Source: Xanthostigma xanthostigma
Taxonomy: Eukaryota; Arthropoda; Insecta; Raphidioptera; Raphidiidae
DNA: 64,000 bases
Reading direction: 5' to 3'
Assembly (NCBI GenBank): GCA_963575645.1
Contig: OY754465.1
Location: 39,706,401 to 39,770,400 of the forward strand
Shown here: positions 46,373 through 57,357 of the stretch, piece after piece
Numbering within the stretch: the stretch's first letter is position 1
Layout of the letters: every line of letters starts with the position of its first letter
Notes under the pieces: generated by a model
The model's database searches: none
Told to the model about the DNA's origin: nothing
The model's input: the letters and a program-made list of their open reading frames with translations, nothing else
Translations under genes and position numbers: made by a program

Positions 46373-46745
46373 CAGGAGCGGATTTGATATCTTGGCTGCC
46401 CTAGGCCTACGGAAGATTGCCGCCCTTCCTACTCCCTGCAAATGACCTTTTTTTAACAGCCTAGCTTAAAAAAAATTGTCGTGTGCACAATTGAAGAGCA
46501 AAAAAAACGAATGACCTATTTTTTAACAACCTAACTTCTTGACAAATTTTATCGTGTCGGCACAAAATAGGAGAGCAAAAAAAAGATCCTTTCATTTCCA
46601 CAATAAAAAAGTCTAACAAAAAAGTCCTTTTTCGTTTGGTGTAGCTGGGTGCTATTGGATATTAAAAAGTACTAGACAAAAAATCTCACTAAGTTTTGCC
46701 ACCCTAGGCCCGGGCCTACTTGGCCTATAGGGAAATCCGCCCCTG
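46373..46745. mobile_element. hAT-like miniature element (CAGGRGCGGATTT ends)
   Basis: Left end CAGGAGCGGATTTG; right end, read inward, CAGGGGCGGATTTC. CTAGGC motifs lie inside both ends. Flanking octamers GAAACTCA and GAAACTAC share six of eight positions. 373 bp, no coding. Confidence 0.75.
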
Positions 46746-46840
46746 GAAACTACATTTAACACACATATTAAAAACATCTATAAATAATAAATGTGAATAT
46801 TTAATACGGTATAGTGCGTACTACTATTTAATAACTTTAA

Positions 46841-47059
46841 AGAATAGCTTCTGTTGCTACATTGTTAAAAGTGTTAAAACACCCATTGTTACATGTCTAT
46901 ATTCACTATATATCCACTATCGCGGCGGACTCAGTCCGCCGCGATAGTGGAAAGATTCGGGGTTCGTATCCCGATGGTGACATTGTTTGAGAAGTAAATT
47001 TTTCTAATATAGACATGTAACAATGGGTGTTTTAAAAATGTAGCAACAGAAGCTATTCT
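46841..47059. mobile_element. Inverted-repeat element with a perfect inner palindrome and tRNA-like box
   Basis: Outer arms of roughly 60 bp begin AGAATAGCTTCTGTTGCTAC and contain AACACCCATTGTTACATGTC. Between them lies the palindrome CCACTATCGCGGCGGACT, one C, and its exact inverse (46914-46950). Then comes GGTTCGTATCC (46961-46971), a box B-like sequence, with CGCGATAGTGG just upstream resembling box A, though the two are too close for a normal promoter. Confidence 0.75.
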
Positions 47060-48089
47060 ATTAATAATATAATTTTATTCTATAGGTACCTAGATGAATT
47101 TTTTGATACAATTTTTTTTAAATTGTATTTTGATTTACGTAAACTCAATATCAGCGCGCCAATAAAGTTTCTACTTATCTATTTATGTACCGCGCATGCG
47201 CCTATGCTACCAGTAAAATAGTGATAAGAGTGCAATCTAAGATTTGTTAGTCAACTGTTAAAAGAGTCCCATAACGTTGAGAGAGTCTTGCGGCACACAC
47301 ATATTATTTTACATATTTATTATCTTGTATCTGGTAGTAAGGTTAGAGAGCAGTCTACGGACGAGGCCGACTGGGCCCAGTCATACAGGTTGCACACACA
47401 TACACACGCACACACACCGTATACTACACCTCTAATTGTGTACAATTTACGGTTTGTAATTTGTATCTTATAGTGTTCTGATGTTCTTTGAATTTTAACA
47501 CTTTCGAAAAGTCCTACATTCTGTTTGACTACGGGTTCGTCTCTTTACCGAGTATTAATGTCTCTTCGGACAAAGTTCCGATTTGTGTTTTAGCACCCGA
47601 ACGCTTTTGAAGCTCTTTGATTTTCGAAGCTCTAAACGTTCTAACAGCTTTTCTGTGGGGGAATAAATCATATATAATGGGCTATTTTTCATTGCGATGA
47701 AGAGTAACGGCACTGATTATTTCTTAAACATTTTTGACTTGTTTGATGTGTACTACATTCCAAACGTCTTTATCGAGTAACTATAAGCTATAAGATTAAG
47801 AAGCAAAAACTGCTAGACTGATTTAATTTAAAATTGACACCAAAAATTCAAGTATAAAGTATTTTTTTAAATCGACTACTAAACCATCGAGCGTCTATAA
47901 TCTGCAATATTTATATTTTTTTCTCGGCTGGTAAAGATTAAATATGAAATAGTATCCTCGATAAAATAGTTGGTTTTCACTTAATATCTACATTTTGAAA
48001 ATTTCTGACAATTCATACCTATTTGAGAAAACTTCACTTCTAATCGTAGGTTATAGGTTCAAAGTATGTACAACAGAAAGACATCAATT
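47060..48089. other. No gene recognised
   Basis: A CA-rich run lies at about 47392-47416. ATCGAGCGTCTATAATCTGC at 47886-47905 belongs to the small-palindrome family (see 50562-50596). Confidence 0.5.
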
Positions 48090-48221
48090 TACTATGTAAT
48101 AGGGTATAGCGCGATCAGTTCTGTTTTTCTTGTTTACAGCATTAGTGCGTCATGGCTTGTACATCAAACGTGTCTGTATGCATCATGCAAAGCAGCTATT
48201 TTATAGGGGGTAGTGCAAAAA
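48090..48221. mobile_element. CTATTTTATAGG-family short copy
   Basis: The right end is AGCTATTTTATAGGGGGTAG and TGCAAAA. The left part (ACTATGTAATAGGGTATAGC) is shared with 58384-58505, so these two form a shorter subfamily. Confidence 0.5.
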
Positions 48222-48637
48222 GGTATATTTATTGTCACTTTTTAAAATTTATGTGGAATCTGTTAATCAGTTGTTGAAAGCTGTTGTTGGCCGATTAAGA
48301 AAAGACATAAATTGATGTAGGTATTTCTTCACCTAGTCATAACATTTGCTTTAAGTACTTACTTCAATTTTCATGAGTAGAGTGCAAATATACAATGTGC
48401 GAAACTGGCTGTAAAAGATGAAAAGAACAGCATAAACCGTTAATGGCCTGCTGACAATAAAGTTATCAGATGCACTCGATTCAGGAGATGACCGGAAACA
48501 TGGTCTCTTTTCCACATAGGTATTGCTTTGTAACCCACTCTCACTTTAAGGCTTGTTACAAGTTTCCAGTCCATGGTTCTAATCTGAGAACTGGAAAAAG
48601 TCTAGTGTACTTTGGTTCACGTTCCAATTGATATTTT

Positions 48638-49108
48638 TGAAGTAAAACTTTCTTTAGGCACGCTTGACTTGGGGAGTAAGCTGGTAAATGCCTAACGAAA
48701 GCGTTTACGGAAATCGGACGAGGCGAACGGTGCGTGATCGCTCGAGGCGAACGGAAGTTGAGAGGGAGATATAAGTTAGTAAAGATAGTAAGAGAGAGAG
48801 TTGCGTTTCGTATATTACTGTAGGGGCAAGAGAGAGGTGCGCGCGCACATTTTCTTTCTCTCTTCCTCAACAAATACTTCACTGGCTAGTGGCACCATTA
48901 GGTGGCCGAAAATATAAGCAGTACTAACAATAGAATAACACATATTTTGCGCCATCAGATGGCCGAAAATATAAGCAGTACTCTTTACTTGCCAGTCGAG
49001 ATCAATGTGTAATATTCTACGTTTAAACTCAATAAAATTGTAAATTCATTTTAAAGTGAATTTTCGGGTGAATAATAACAAATTATAGCAGGAAGAAGTT
49101 TTACTTCA
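48638..49108. mobile_element. Inverted-repeat element with TGAAGTAAAACTT ends
   Basis: TGAAGTAAAACTT at the left and AAGTTTTACTTCA at the right are exact 13-bp inverses. Inside are GGCGAACGG repeats, GAGAGA runs and a 57-bp-spaced direct repeat GGCCGAAAATATAAGCAGTA (48904 and 48961). The 108-residue minus-strand frame (48556-48882) crosses the left end and is not a gene. Confidence 0.65.
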
Positions 49109-49744
49109 GTCGTGTGGTCTAAAGCATACTCGCTTTTTTTAATAATAAAATGAAAACTCAACCCATATATTTAATTAGGCTGAAAAACAGCTGAACCTCG
49201 CCTTTTTAGTGCTTTCATCTGGTACTATACTAAAGATTATTTATTATTATGACCTGCAGTTCTCGTAATACAACCTAGATGCATGTAATTAAGAGCTATG
49301 GAAGATTAAGGTATCAAGAGTATTTTCAATTAATTATTGAAAAGAAAGCAAATAAAAATATTAATTGGCATTGGGCCCAAAAAATGGTGACTACTGATGA
49401 ATGTAAATATCGGCATAGTACAATACGCGCCACGGATCTAAAAGGTTCGGAAGTTAGTCACAAACAGCGTTTTAGAGCCGTTGAGACTCCCACCACCTCT
49501 CAGCTGCCTGCACGGAACGTGCGCTCGTCGGTGATTGGCCGTGATCGCTCTTTGCCCTTGTCACTTGTCGCTTTCCTGCTTTAAAGTACAGTCGAGTACG
49601 CTATTGTCAAGTTGTTATTGTTGTTTTAGTTTTGTTGAGTTGCGAGTTTGTAGTTTTTTAACAGACTGTACAAGTGCAAGCCCGCATTCGCATCTAAATT
49701 CCGAGCCTTTTAGATTACTGGCGCGTATTGTACGTAGTATCTAT
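49109..49744. other. No recognised gene; GC-richer stretch
   Basis: About 49430-49590 is GC-richer and holds GTGATTGGCCGTGATC (an inverted CCAAT context), but two overlapping frames (49279-49584, 49535-49747) have no domain I recognise. Confidence 0.4.
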
Positions 49745-50191
49745 TAGGGATGCTGCAGATGACTGCGTTCGTTGCGGATACAAGACATGGCAACATTATT
49801 AGGAACGAGGTTAAACGCCATTCGGGTTTTTTGACTATTTGTCTTAGTCGCAATTAATATATTATCAACATTCGCGAAATCGCCTTAATCTTGAAAAGGT
49901 TGCTTTGTTACAATTCTTCAAATGAAGTTCAAATATACTTTACCTATACCAATTCTAACATTTGGTTATTAATTAGTAGTAAAAATAATAACTTTCTTAA
50001 TAAAAATTATAGTAAATTACGTAATCTCTTTTATTTATCTGTACTAAACAGAAGTCACATTTATTATTAAAAAAATATTACTATTATTGTTATTATTTCC
50101 AAATCCGCATCATCAGCAGTTGCGGACGTCAAAAAATTTGTTTTTGCATCTGTAAGATGTCAAAAAAAAAACAACATTTGTAACATCCCTG
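49745..50191. mobile_element. hAT-like non-autonomous element
   Basis: The left TAGGGATGCTGCAGATG and the right end read inward, CAGGGATGTTACAAATG, are imperfect inverses. CAGGGATG ends are common in hAT elements. The flanking octamers match poorly, so the element is old or the ends are a little off. Confidence 0.5.
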
Positions 50192-50330
50192 GTAATCCTA
50201 TCTAGAAAAAATTTCTAAAAAAGTTTGAAATGCACTTACTCCAAGAAATGCATATATAAACATATATAAATTCATCACTGTCCATTATCTCTGTAAATTA
50301 TATACTGCTTTATTGTCCTATTGTATTTTA

Positions 50331-50411
50331 TTGTTGTTTTATTATTTATATTTTAAATTGTTGTTATATTATTTATACTTTAAATTGTTGTTTTATTATT
50401 TATATTTTAAA
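50331..50411. repeat. 27-bp tandem repeat, three copies
   Basis: Units at 50331, 50358 and 50385, each TTGTTGTTTTATTATTTATA followed by TTTTAAA with one or two changes. The hydrophobic frame across it is low-complexity by-product. Confidence 0.93.
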
Positions 50412-50561
50412 TTATATTTTGTATGTTTCAAATTTTATTGTACCTATATTATTATTTTATTTTTCTTTTATGTATGGTCATTGCAATTGTTACATTTTAT
50501 TGTATGACTTTGCGGCTTTATTGATTAAATAAAATAAATAAATATTTTCTCAATTATGTAG

Positions 50562-50596
50562 ATAGACGTTAATGGCCTTAGCTGTTGAGCGTCTAT
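50562..50596. repeat. Small dispersed palindrome (ATAGACG...CGTCTAT)
   Basis: ATAGACG and CGTCTAT enclose GGCCTTAGCTGTTGAG. Related sequences with GTCGAGCGTCTATA occur at 52266, 63445 and, as ATCGAGCGTCTATA, at 47886. Function unknown. Confidence 0.55.
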
Positions 50597-50854
50597 AATA
50601 ATAATTTATCTAACAATTATGAAGTCATTGCCTCTTTTTCAATGGCTATATTTTGCTGGTGATTTTAACGCAAGAATAGAATTGTAGTCTAATATTTTGA
50701 CAACGTTAATCTGGCTATTTTCTATCATTAGCTCTCTTTACACATAACTACATAAATATCGTTTATATTTAAAAGGAAACATACGTTATATTAATAGCGT
50801 TTGCGTGTATGTAATATTGTAGTTGTTAAGCATGTATGTATGTATGTTAGTACA

Positions 50855-51003
50855 GGTACTACAGTACCATAGGCCTTGTAGCGTACGGCTTCCAGCGTAC
50901 ACGACAGGGGAATCAGCTGGTGAGATGCGCTTAGCCCCGGGCGTCTGCCCCGTTATACCCGGTTCGGCCTCACACATCTCAGGTCCTATCAATACACTGC
51001 CGT
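50855..51003. other. GC-rich island of unknown origin
   Basis: A block of about 150 bp, much richer in G and C than its surroundings, is open in one frame on each strand (plus 50823-51173; minus 50786-51010). The minus frame gives ITGQTPGAKRISPADSPVVY. I do not recognise it. It could be a captured exon, part of a transposon frame or a repeat piece. No splice signals can be placed with confidence. Confidence 0.3.
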
Positions 51004-51243
51004 ACATCAAAACTACATTACTTGTTTCATATATATTTCAACCACCTCAGACATACGAACACGGACATATTTCTAGAGAATGGGAAATGACCTTTAATTA
51101 CATTTATCCCCAATTTACACGGAAGATAGGTTCTGCACAGAACCGTGTAAATGGATCTCTTAGATTTTGCTAACTAAAATCGTGTAAAATGATATTGATC
51201 CTAAAATGTGAATGATTCAGTAATTTATTTAAGTATAACTATA

Positions 51244-51459
51244 AGGCCTAGCACACATGAAGAGCGTTCAACGCGCATTGGCCCAACGCGCGTTTACAAT
51301 TTCTATACAATTGTATATAACTGTTTACATGATAACGCGTGTTCAACGCGCCACCAACGCGCGTTATCATGTAGGTAAACAGTTATATACAATTGTATAG
51401 AAATTGTAAACGTGCGTTGGGCTAACACGCGTTGAACGCCTCTCATATAAACTAAGCCT
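51244..51459. mobile_element. CGCG-rich palindromic miniature element, copy 2
   Basis: Same architecture as 29591-29832 (AGGCCTAG start, CAACGCGCGTT blocks, TATACAATTGTATA in both arms), without the expanded 15-bp array and with more substitutions. Right flank is AA instead of TA. Confidence 0.78.
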
Positions 51460-51488
51460 AAATTTGTACATTTAGAGCAATAAACATT

Positions 51489-51512
51489 TATTATTATTAT
51501 TATTATTATTAT
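51489..51512. repeat. (TTA)n microsatellite
   Basis: About eight TTA units, 30 bp past the palindromic element. Confidence 0.93.
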
Positions 51513-51863
51513 ATCAATTCAAAAGATAAATGCACAATTATATAACCTTTGCTGCTAAAAAGTTTCTACATTATGTACTTATACCTACGAAGCTTTATAC
51601 TATTGTAAAATACATACGTACATATTACGAGGATTACCCTAAATGTATATATTTTACAATACCGGGAATCCCCTGTTGTTTTCATCAGTGTTACCAAAGG
51701 AATAAAATTCAAAAATGTCATCAAATCTTTGTATAGGCGTATATGGAGCGGAATAAGTATACATTTTTAGCAATTTTTTGAAATCTGTTAATTTACATAC
51801 CGTATAAAAGCGAAATTGTGTAAAACAAACTTGCCGTGTAAATCGGGGGATAAGTGTAATTAA

Positions 51864-52792
51864 AATTCTTAAAAAAATATTATTAGAGTCGCAACTTTAT
51901 ATTTGAATTGTTTATTCTTTATCTCATTTCTTTCATCTTTCTAAAGCATAGCGCATTCAAAAGTGAATTTTTAATGTGCATTTATAATTATTACATAAGT
52001 TGACTTATTTGGAATTTTAAAAATTGACGAAATTAATAATTTTATATTCAAATTAGTCATATCCATAGTATATGGCATCATTTATTTCAAGTTGATTTTT
52101 AAATTCGCTTTTTTTGAAACAATGAATATATATTGTAAATCACATGGTGTGAGAAACGGGACATTTATGGTGGAGGTAACGGGACTGTTACGGAAATTTC
52201 GATGCGAAAATTAATTCCTTATAAAAAATACTGAGAGTATTGTCATAAAGTCGATCAACTCTGTTGTCGAGCGTCTATAATGTATAATGTCTATCTATTA
52301 AGTCTATTGAATATGTGGATGTTCATCAAAATTGGACTACCTACAAGATTTGATCCAAACTAAAAGCTAACTACCTAGCAGAGGCCGCCCGAAAGTCAGT
52401 TTTTAGCCGATGCTGAACCCTGATTTTTTCTCAAGGTATTGTATTGTAAGCACTGATAAGTTCTTAATTATAAAAAATAAAACACTTTGGTTGAATTAAT
52501 AACAATTCGTAAAATGATGTCTTCTCCTATGAAGTAATTAATCAATTAAATTTTTTCCAAATTATAACAACCTTCATTTTTCCAGCGTAGTTAGGGAAAA
52601 CTAATTTTGACAATATTACAAAAAAGAGAGAGAGAGTTAATGTAACAAAGCTTGCTACATTATAATGCTAAAAAGCGAGGAAACACTTATTGTAAGCTGA
52701 CCGGAAATGCGTCGAAGTAACTCGTATGCTATTCGTCCGCGTTCCTAAAAAGATACGATCTTTGTTGTCGCCGCTCTCACTCGATTACGGAG
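51864..52792. other. No gene recognised
   Basis: AT-rich, with TGTCGAGCGTCTATAATG at 52265-52282 (small-palindrome family) and a GAGAGA run near 52625. Confidence 0.5.
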
Positions 52793-52794
52793 TA

Positions 52795-53341
52795 CAGTGG
52801 AATACGGATAGAGCGATGGTCAAGGGACCGGCGATATTGTCTACGTCGTACTAACCGGACGACGCACAAAACACCTTGAAATTTTCACGGAAAAATCTGC
52901 TTATTTTTCTCGATTGTTCTTTGCAAAAGTCACATTCGATTCACCAGCTTCTAAACGTTGTATTATAACGCTTTTTTCTTCAATTCATAGATAATTTCGT
53001 TTCGAAGAACTCATTTTAGCGTGTGTTGACACGAAGTTGACGCAGTGATTCATCAAAAAGTGATAAAATACTAAGTGATTTACTCGGGAATAATATAATG
53101 TGCATCTGGGAACGAAGGGAGTGGAGACAGCAGTATAATGCAAAGTATTTGTTCTTGTTTATTTTGAAACGCGCGTCCTTTCAAACGACAATTTTTAATA
53201 AATTATGTCGCTCAAACCGGGATCGTACTAAACGGATAAATTTTCGCAGTATGTTTTATGAAAACCAAATTTGAGGTTGCATTTAGGACGTTAAAAGCGG
53301 TTGGACGTTATAAACGAAGTCGTACTATGCGGATTCTACTG
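52795..53341. mobile_element. pogo-like non-autonomous element
   Basis: Left CAGTGGAATACGGATAG; right end, read inward, CAGTAGAATCCGCATAG. TA flanks both sides (52793-52794, 53342-53343). CGTACTA motifs recur near both ends. No transposase frame. Confidence 0.78.
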
Positions 53342-55237
53342 TAAATTCGGCTTCGGTAAAACCTTCTTTACTGATTTTTGGCCGGATCTTCAGTCGAACT
53401 TGATTGCCAACTGTTAACAAAAATTTATAAAAAAGTTTCCTGTATTTAACAGGTGTTAAAATTAAACGGAGTATAGTGGAAAGCGAACAGTGAGATGTGA
53501 GACAGCGGCCAGTGGGCAGTTCAGCATTTCAGTCTCCACTCCCGGTATTACGTTATATTGTTGTGTTGTATAAGAAGAACCAAACTTATAATCAGCGCTG
53601 TGTTACTCATCTAATCGCTGACTTAAGCTCGTCCCATGTGATATCCGTTCCGTCTTTTTCTATCAGCACGCTCGCTTTTATTAATAATCGGTTTTTGATG
53701 TTAATGCCGTTTAGATAATACATTTTATTCATACACTATTTATTCTATACTGAGCATAGGAATAAAATCGCAATCGAACTATTAGGGTTCAAACATATAC
53801 TTCTGTTTTTTTTTACGCTGCACACACTGGTGTATCCAGAAGAGCAAAATAAGCACGGGAGACCCGGTTTAAGAAATTTCTAATTTGCCCCCTCCTGGGC
53901 CATAAGCTGGGTACGCCCATGTTAACGTCATAGAAAAAGACAAAGTTTTTGAAACAGAGATACTTTATTCAGATTGAATGCAAGTATATCAACCAATTTT
54001 ATCATCGGAGAAATCAGGGAATTACATCGAAGAAAGAGACGCAGATATATTAGGATAGATATGTTAGAGAGACAGGGAATGATTCATATAGTTAATTAAT
54101 AGATATATGATTTTATTACGACAAGAATTGTAGGTACCAGTAATATGGTGGTCCAGATTTTAATCTAAAAAAAAATAACAGTACCTATAAATAAACTTAT
54201 TATTATAAACTATATCATTTTATTGTTATCCATAACTTAATCAAATCACTTATTTGATTTGGGATATCGTAAACTTCCATGCCTGTATAGTCCCAGGAAC
54301 TGTGTTCCATGGCTAGCGCCTTAGCAAGCTTTTATTATGTACTAGCAGCTACCCGCAGCCTCTCACGCGAATAAGATGAAACAAAATTACATAGCTTTTT
54401 CTCATGGAAATTTCATTTTGCTATGTATAATATTATTTTTTCAAAAATTTTGAGAATCTTCGGTTTTTGGAGGAAGCTTCGCATTCTATTGTCGAGCTTA
54501 TGGCTCCACTTCAATAGTCTTGTTAGTTTTTACAGTGAAGCAGGGCTATCGTCCAATTTGACACGCAATAAAAAAAATACAGTAGATATATTTTTCTTTC
54601 GAACCTATTTTTTCGACTTAATACACATTTTTATTCGAATTTATAATTACTTTATACGTTATTCACTCGCGTTACAGTAAGAATGTATTTTATTATGTAT
54701 ACTCCCGTATAACAATTATATTATTTTGACAGTTCAATGCGATATTATTAATTGTGTTCCAAAATACAAAAAAGATCTAGAGTAATTTATTAATTACCTA
54801 TTTTATCAACTATCTGAAACAGCTGTCACGGCGTGTGTATATGGATTGTCTTAGTTATTATTATTGTGAAATATTGTGGATATATTATGTTGTCCATTCG
54901 AATTTAATTTTTTTTTATGTTTAATATTTTTTTATAGATTTCAATAAAATCAACGGTACCACTCGCCGAAAATATAAATATACATAGATAGTAAGAATTT
55001 TTAATAAAATCCATAACTTAAAGGATCATATGAATCTATAGTTGTTAAAAAAGTAATCAACAGGGAGAATAAAGAGTTGAAATGTTTCCTATGACAAATG
55101 AAATTAAGGGAAGATTATAAAACTTTTGAATTTCTCTCAAAACAAAGATGCCAGTAAAATTATATGATTTCGCAAACATGTTTCCGCGAACCAGTTCCGC
55201 TTAAAAAGAAAACTGGTTCAGCTCCAAAAAGAAAACC
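53342..55237. other. No gene; small repeats
   Basis: A tiny inverted-repeat piece at 53825-53921 has CACTGGTGTATCCAG and the inverse of CATGGGCGTACCCAG at its ends, probably a hAT-like remnant. CTAGCAGCTACCCGCAGCCT at 54342 looks like a reverse Helitron 3' end. The frames at 53497-53718 and 54423-54680 are unrecognised. Confidence 0.45.
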
Positions 55238-55385
55238 TTCCATGTTCATTCCACTTCCGCCAATTAGTTCTGCTCGTGCTCAACAAAAAAAAAAGAGCGT
55301 TCCATGTTCATTCTACTTCTGCAGAGAACTTAATACTTCCGCTCAACAAAAAAAACATTCCGTGTGCATTCCATTTCTGCACCTG
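55238..55385. repeat. Imperfect minisatellite, units about 58-62 bp
   Basis: Three units start TTCCATGTTCATTCCACTTC (55238), TTCCATGTTCATTCTACTTC (55300) and TTCCGTGTGCATTCCATTTC (55358), each followed by GCTCAACAAAAAAA in the first two. Confidence 0.8.
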
Positions 55386-55819
55386 TTCGCGTATTATCGA
55401 CAAAACTTTGGAAACTAAGTGAGCTCATGCATGTATTTTATTTTTGGATATTAAAACTGGACCGGTAAGCTGGTGGATTTAAAAGCAACAGTCACTGAAG
55501 AATTTAATTCTGCCAATAAAATCTTGTTTACATTTATAGTTCGTACTAAAAACGAAAATCCAAACAATAAAAAATAAAAAGTAAACGAAAGTATCACAAC
55601 GAACGAATAAATTTTTAAATGATCACATAAACGGAATGTTTTAATTAGTAAATATTTTTATGTTCAAAGTTCGTTCAACTGCGACTGCGCAGTTATTGCT
55701 ACTAAATGCTCTCTCCTTATCTCTATAATATGAAATCTATGAACAAAATGTTTATATGGCCCGATAAATGTAATGTGCAGTTTAAAACAGACGGGCATTT
55801 AGAGACGTTAGACATAAAA

Positions 55820-55975
55820 AAGAAACTTGTTATTTTACAGTACACACTACAGAAGTAGAAGTAGACAAAAAACTAAGAATGGCATAGACTGTCGGGACCG
55901 AACCTACGACCTTTAGGTTACGCGACAACTCTTCTACCTCGCCGACACCTTAGCGTAATGTTCTACAATAGGTTT
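55820..55975 (-). mobile_element. tRNA-derived SINE
   Basis: On the minus strand a box A-like TGTCGGCGAGGTAG (55934-55947) and a box B GGTTCGGTCCC (55894-55904) are 29 nt apart. The downstream body (CTACTTCTACTTCTGTAGTG) and T-rich tail are shared with 62540-62660. No target duplication set. Confidence 0.65.
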
Positions 55976-56576
55976 CATAGTATGGTACGCGTCTATCTTA
56001 TGAATTACTCCAAAAAATTGTTTGGAGAATCAGACATGCCTTTCACGTTCCAAAATCATTTATCAAAATAATTTTTAATCTGTAAAATGTAAGTAGAATT
56101 TGTTAAAAATCATCAGGGCCGGCGGACAAATTATATTTTTTATTTAGAAATCGCACGATTTAATAACTGCATCTCGATATGACAAGTCAGTTGCTCGAAA
56201 TTTATCGTTCGGTTGCGCGATTTGGCAAAACCATGAAGACTAAATCGCACTTTCTCTTAATCTAGCTAGATGCGTTTGTTTCTCAGTCGACGTGTATCAC
56301 GTGGCACATCAGTTGTATAGATTAATATGCCGTCTTACATTGTTGTAAGTGAATTTAAATAAATTTAAGAATAATACGTATTTAAATAACTTTAAATAAA
56401 ATAAAATATTATTTAAACGAATTGGTGGCACCTTTTTTTGGTTCAATCATCTTAATCTAAAAACATTTTCAGTCAACGAACGTTCTGGCAAGAAGTACAT
56501 TGGGTTTATAATTTTTTTGAGGAAAAGTACAAAACTTTAATTGAATGTGTTTAATTGAATGCATTTTTTTGTATAA
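55976..56576. other. No gene recognised
   Basis: AT-rich spacer without recognisable frames. Confidence 0.5.
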
Positions 56577-56578
56577 TA

Positions 56579-57355
56579 GGCCCCACTCACGATCAAACTT
56601 CATGCCACAGTTCAGTGTTCAAACTTAGAGTTCAGTGAAGCATGATAATGTGTGGGACAAATAAACACTGAAACCAACACTGAAGTCAAGCATGAACTCA
56701 TCAAATGCATCTTGATTTTTGAACGACTTCAGTGTTCAGTGTTCAAGTAAACTGCTGTGTGTGTGGGTTTTTTTCAGTTCAGTTTTTGGAGTTCTGTGTT
56801 TTGTACAACCAGAAGCCAAAAATCTCAATTGTGCTGCAAGTCTTTCTTGTGTAGAAATAGATTTTCGCATATTTGTATCCTGGTTCTTAATAAATGGGGT
56901 AGCTAATTCCAGTAAATAATTGTAAGTTAATTTATCCATTCGTAAATAATTATTCCAATCAAGCGGCTCAAGATGTAATTCATTAATCAAATAAACACGA
57001 CTTCTTGAATCACGCATTTCTAACCAATTTTTCACCCATATTCTTATTTTTTTTCTTATTTCTCTGTTTTAAATACAATCCCACAGCTATGAACAGCCAA
57101 TCCTCACCATTTAAATAACTCATTTAGTTCTAATTAGTTATCTATAGTATAATATTATAGTATGTATATAATATATATTTTATATATCTATACTCGACGA
57201 GTGTATGCCAACAACTGAACCAAACTGAACACAAAAATTTTTAAAAACTGAGCAGTTTGCATGAACTGTGTGTGATGCCAGTCAGTCTTTCGATTAATCG
57301 GTCCAACTTCACTGAACACTGAACTGTGGCATGAAGTTTGATCGTGAGTGGGGCC
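56579..57355. mobile_element. PIF/Harbinger-derived element
   Basis: About 43-bp inverted ends starting GGCCCCACTCACGATCAAAC match their inverse at the right end almost exactly. Further CAGTGTTCAGTGTTCA repeats lie inside the left end. TA lies on each side (56577-56578, 57356-57357); a 3-bp TWA target, usual for Harbinger, cannot be confirmed. It contains the N-terminal part of a Harbinger transposase on the minus strand, so it is a deletion derivative of an autonomous element. Confidence 0.85.
56736..57068 (-). pseudogene. PIF/Harbinger transposase, N-terminal remnant
   Basis: An open stretch of about 110 codons without an ATG start. It reads WVKNWLEMRDSRS, then a leucine-rich segment, NYLRMDKLTYNYLLELATPF, IKNQDTNMRKSISTQERLAA and QLRFLASG. 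This order (WV..W...R, NELHLE, FLRM, I...DTNMR..IS..ERLA..LRFLA.G) is the N-terminal region of Harbinger/HARBI1-type transposases. The DDE nuclease part that should follow is missing: after LASG the frame runs into the left terminal repeat and stops. The frame upstream is closed by TAA at 57069-57071. It cannot be active. The family call rests on motif order recalled from the family. Confidence 0.75.
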
Positions 57356-57357
57356 TA

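Larger units (their letters stand above)
51098..51859. mobile_element. TTAA-flanked inverted-repeat element with nested insertion
   Basis: The left end TTACATTTATCCCCAATTTA and on to CACGG and the right end CCGTGTAAATCGGGGGATAA and on to GTGTAA are inverses with two differences. TTAA flanks both (51094-51097, 51860-51863). The CGCG palindromic element (51244-51459) is inserted within. Confidence 0.72.

Noticed and set aside
48556..48882. 108-residue minus-strand frame
   Set aside because: It crosses the border of an inverted-repeat element and is made of its purine-rich repeats.
50313..50507. 64-residue frame rich in Leu, Tyr and Phe
   Set aside because: It is the translation of a 27-bp AT-rich tandem repeat.
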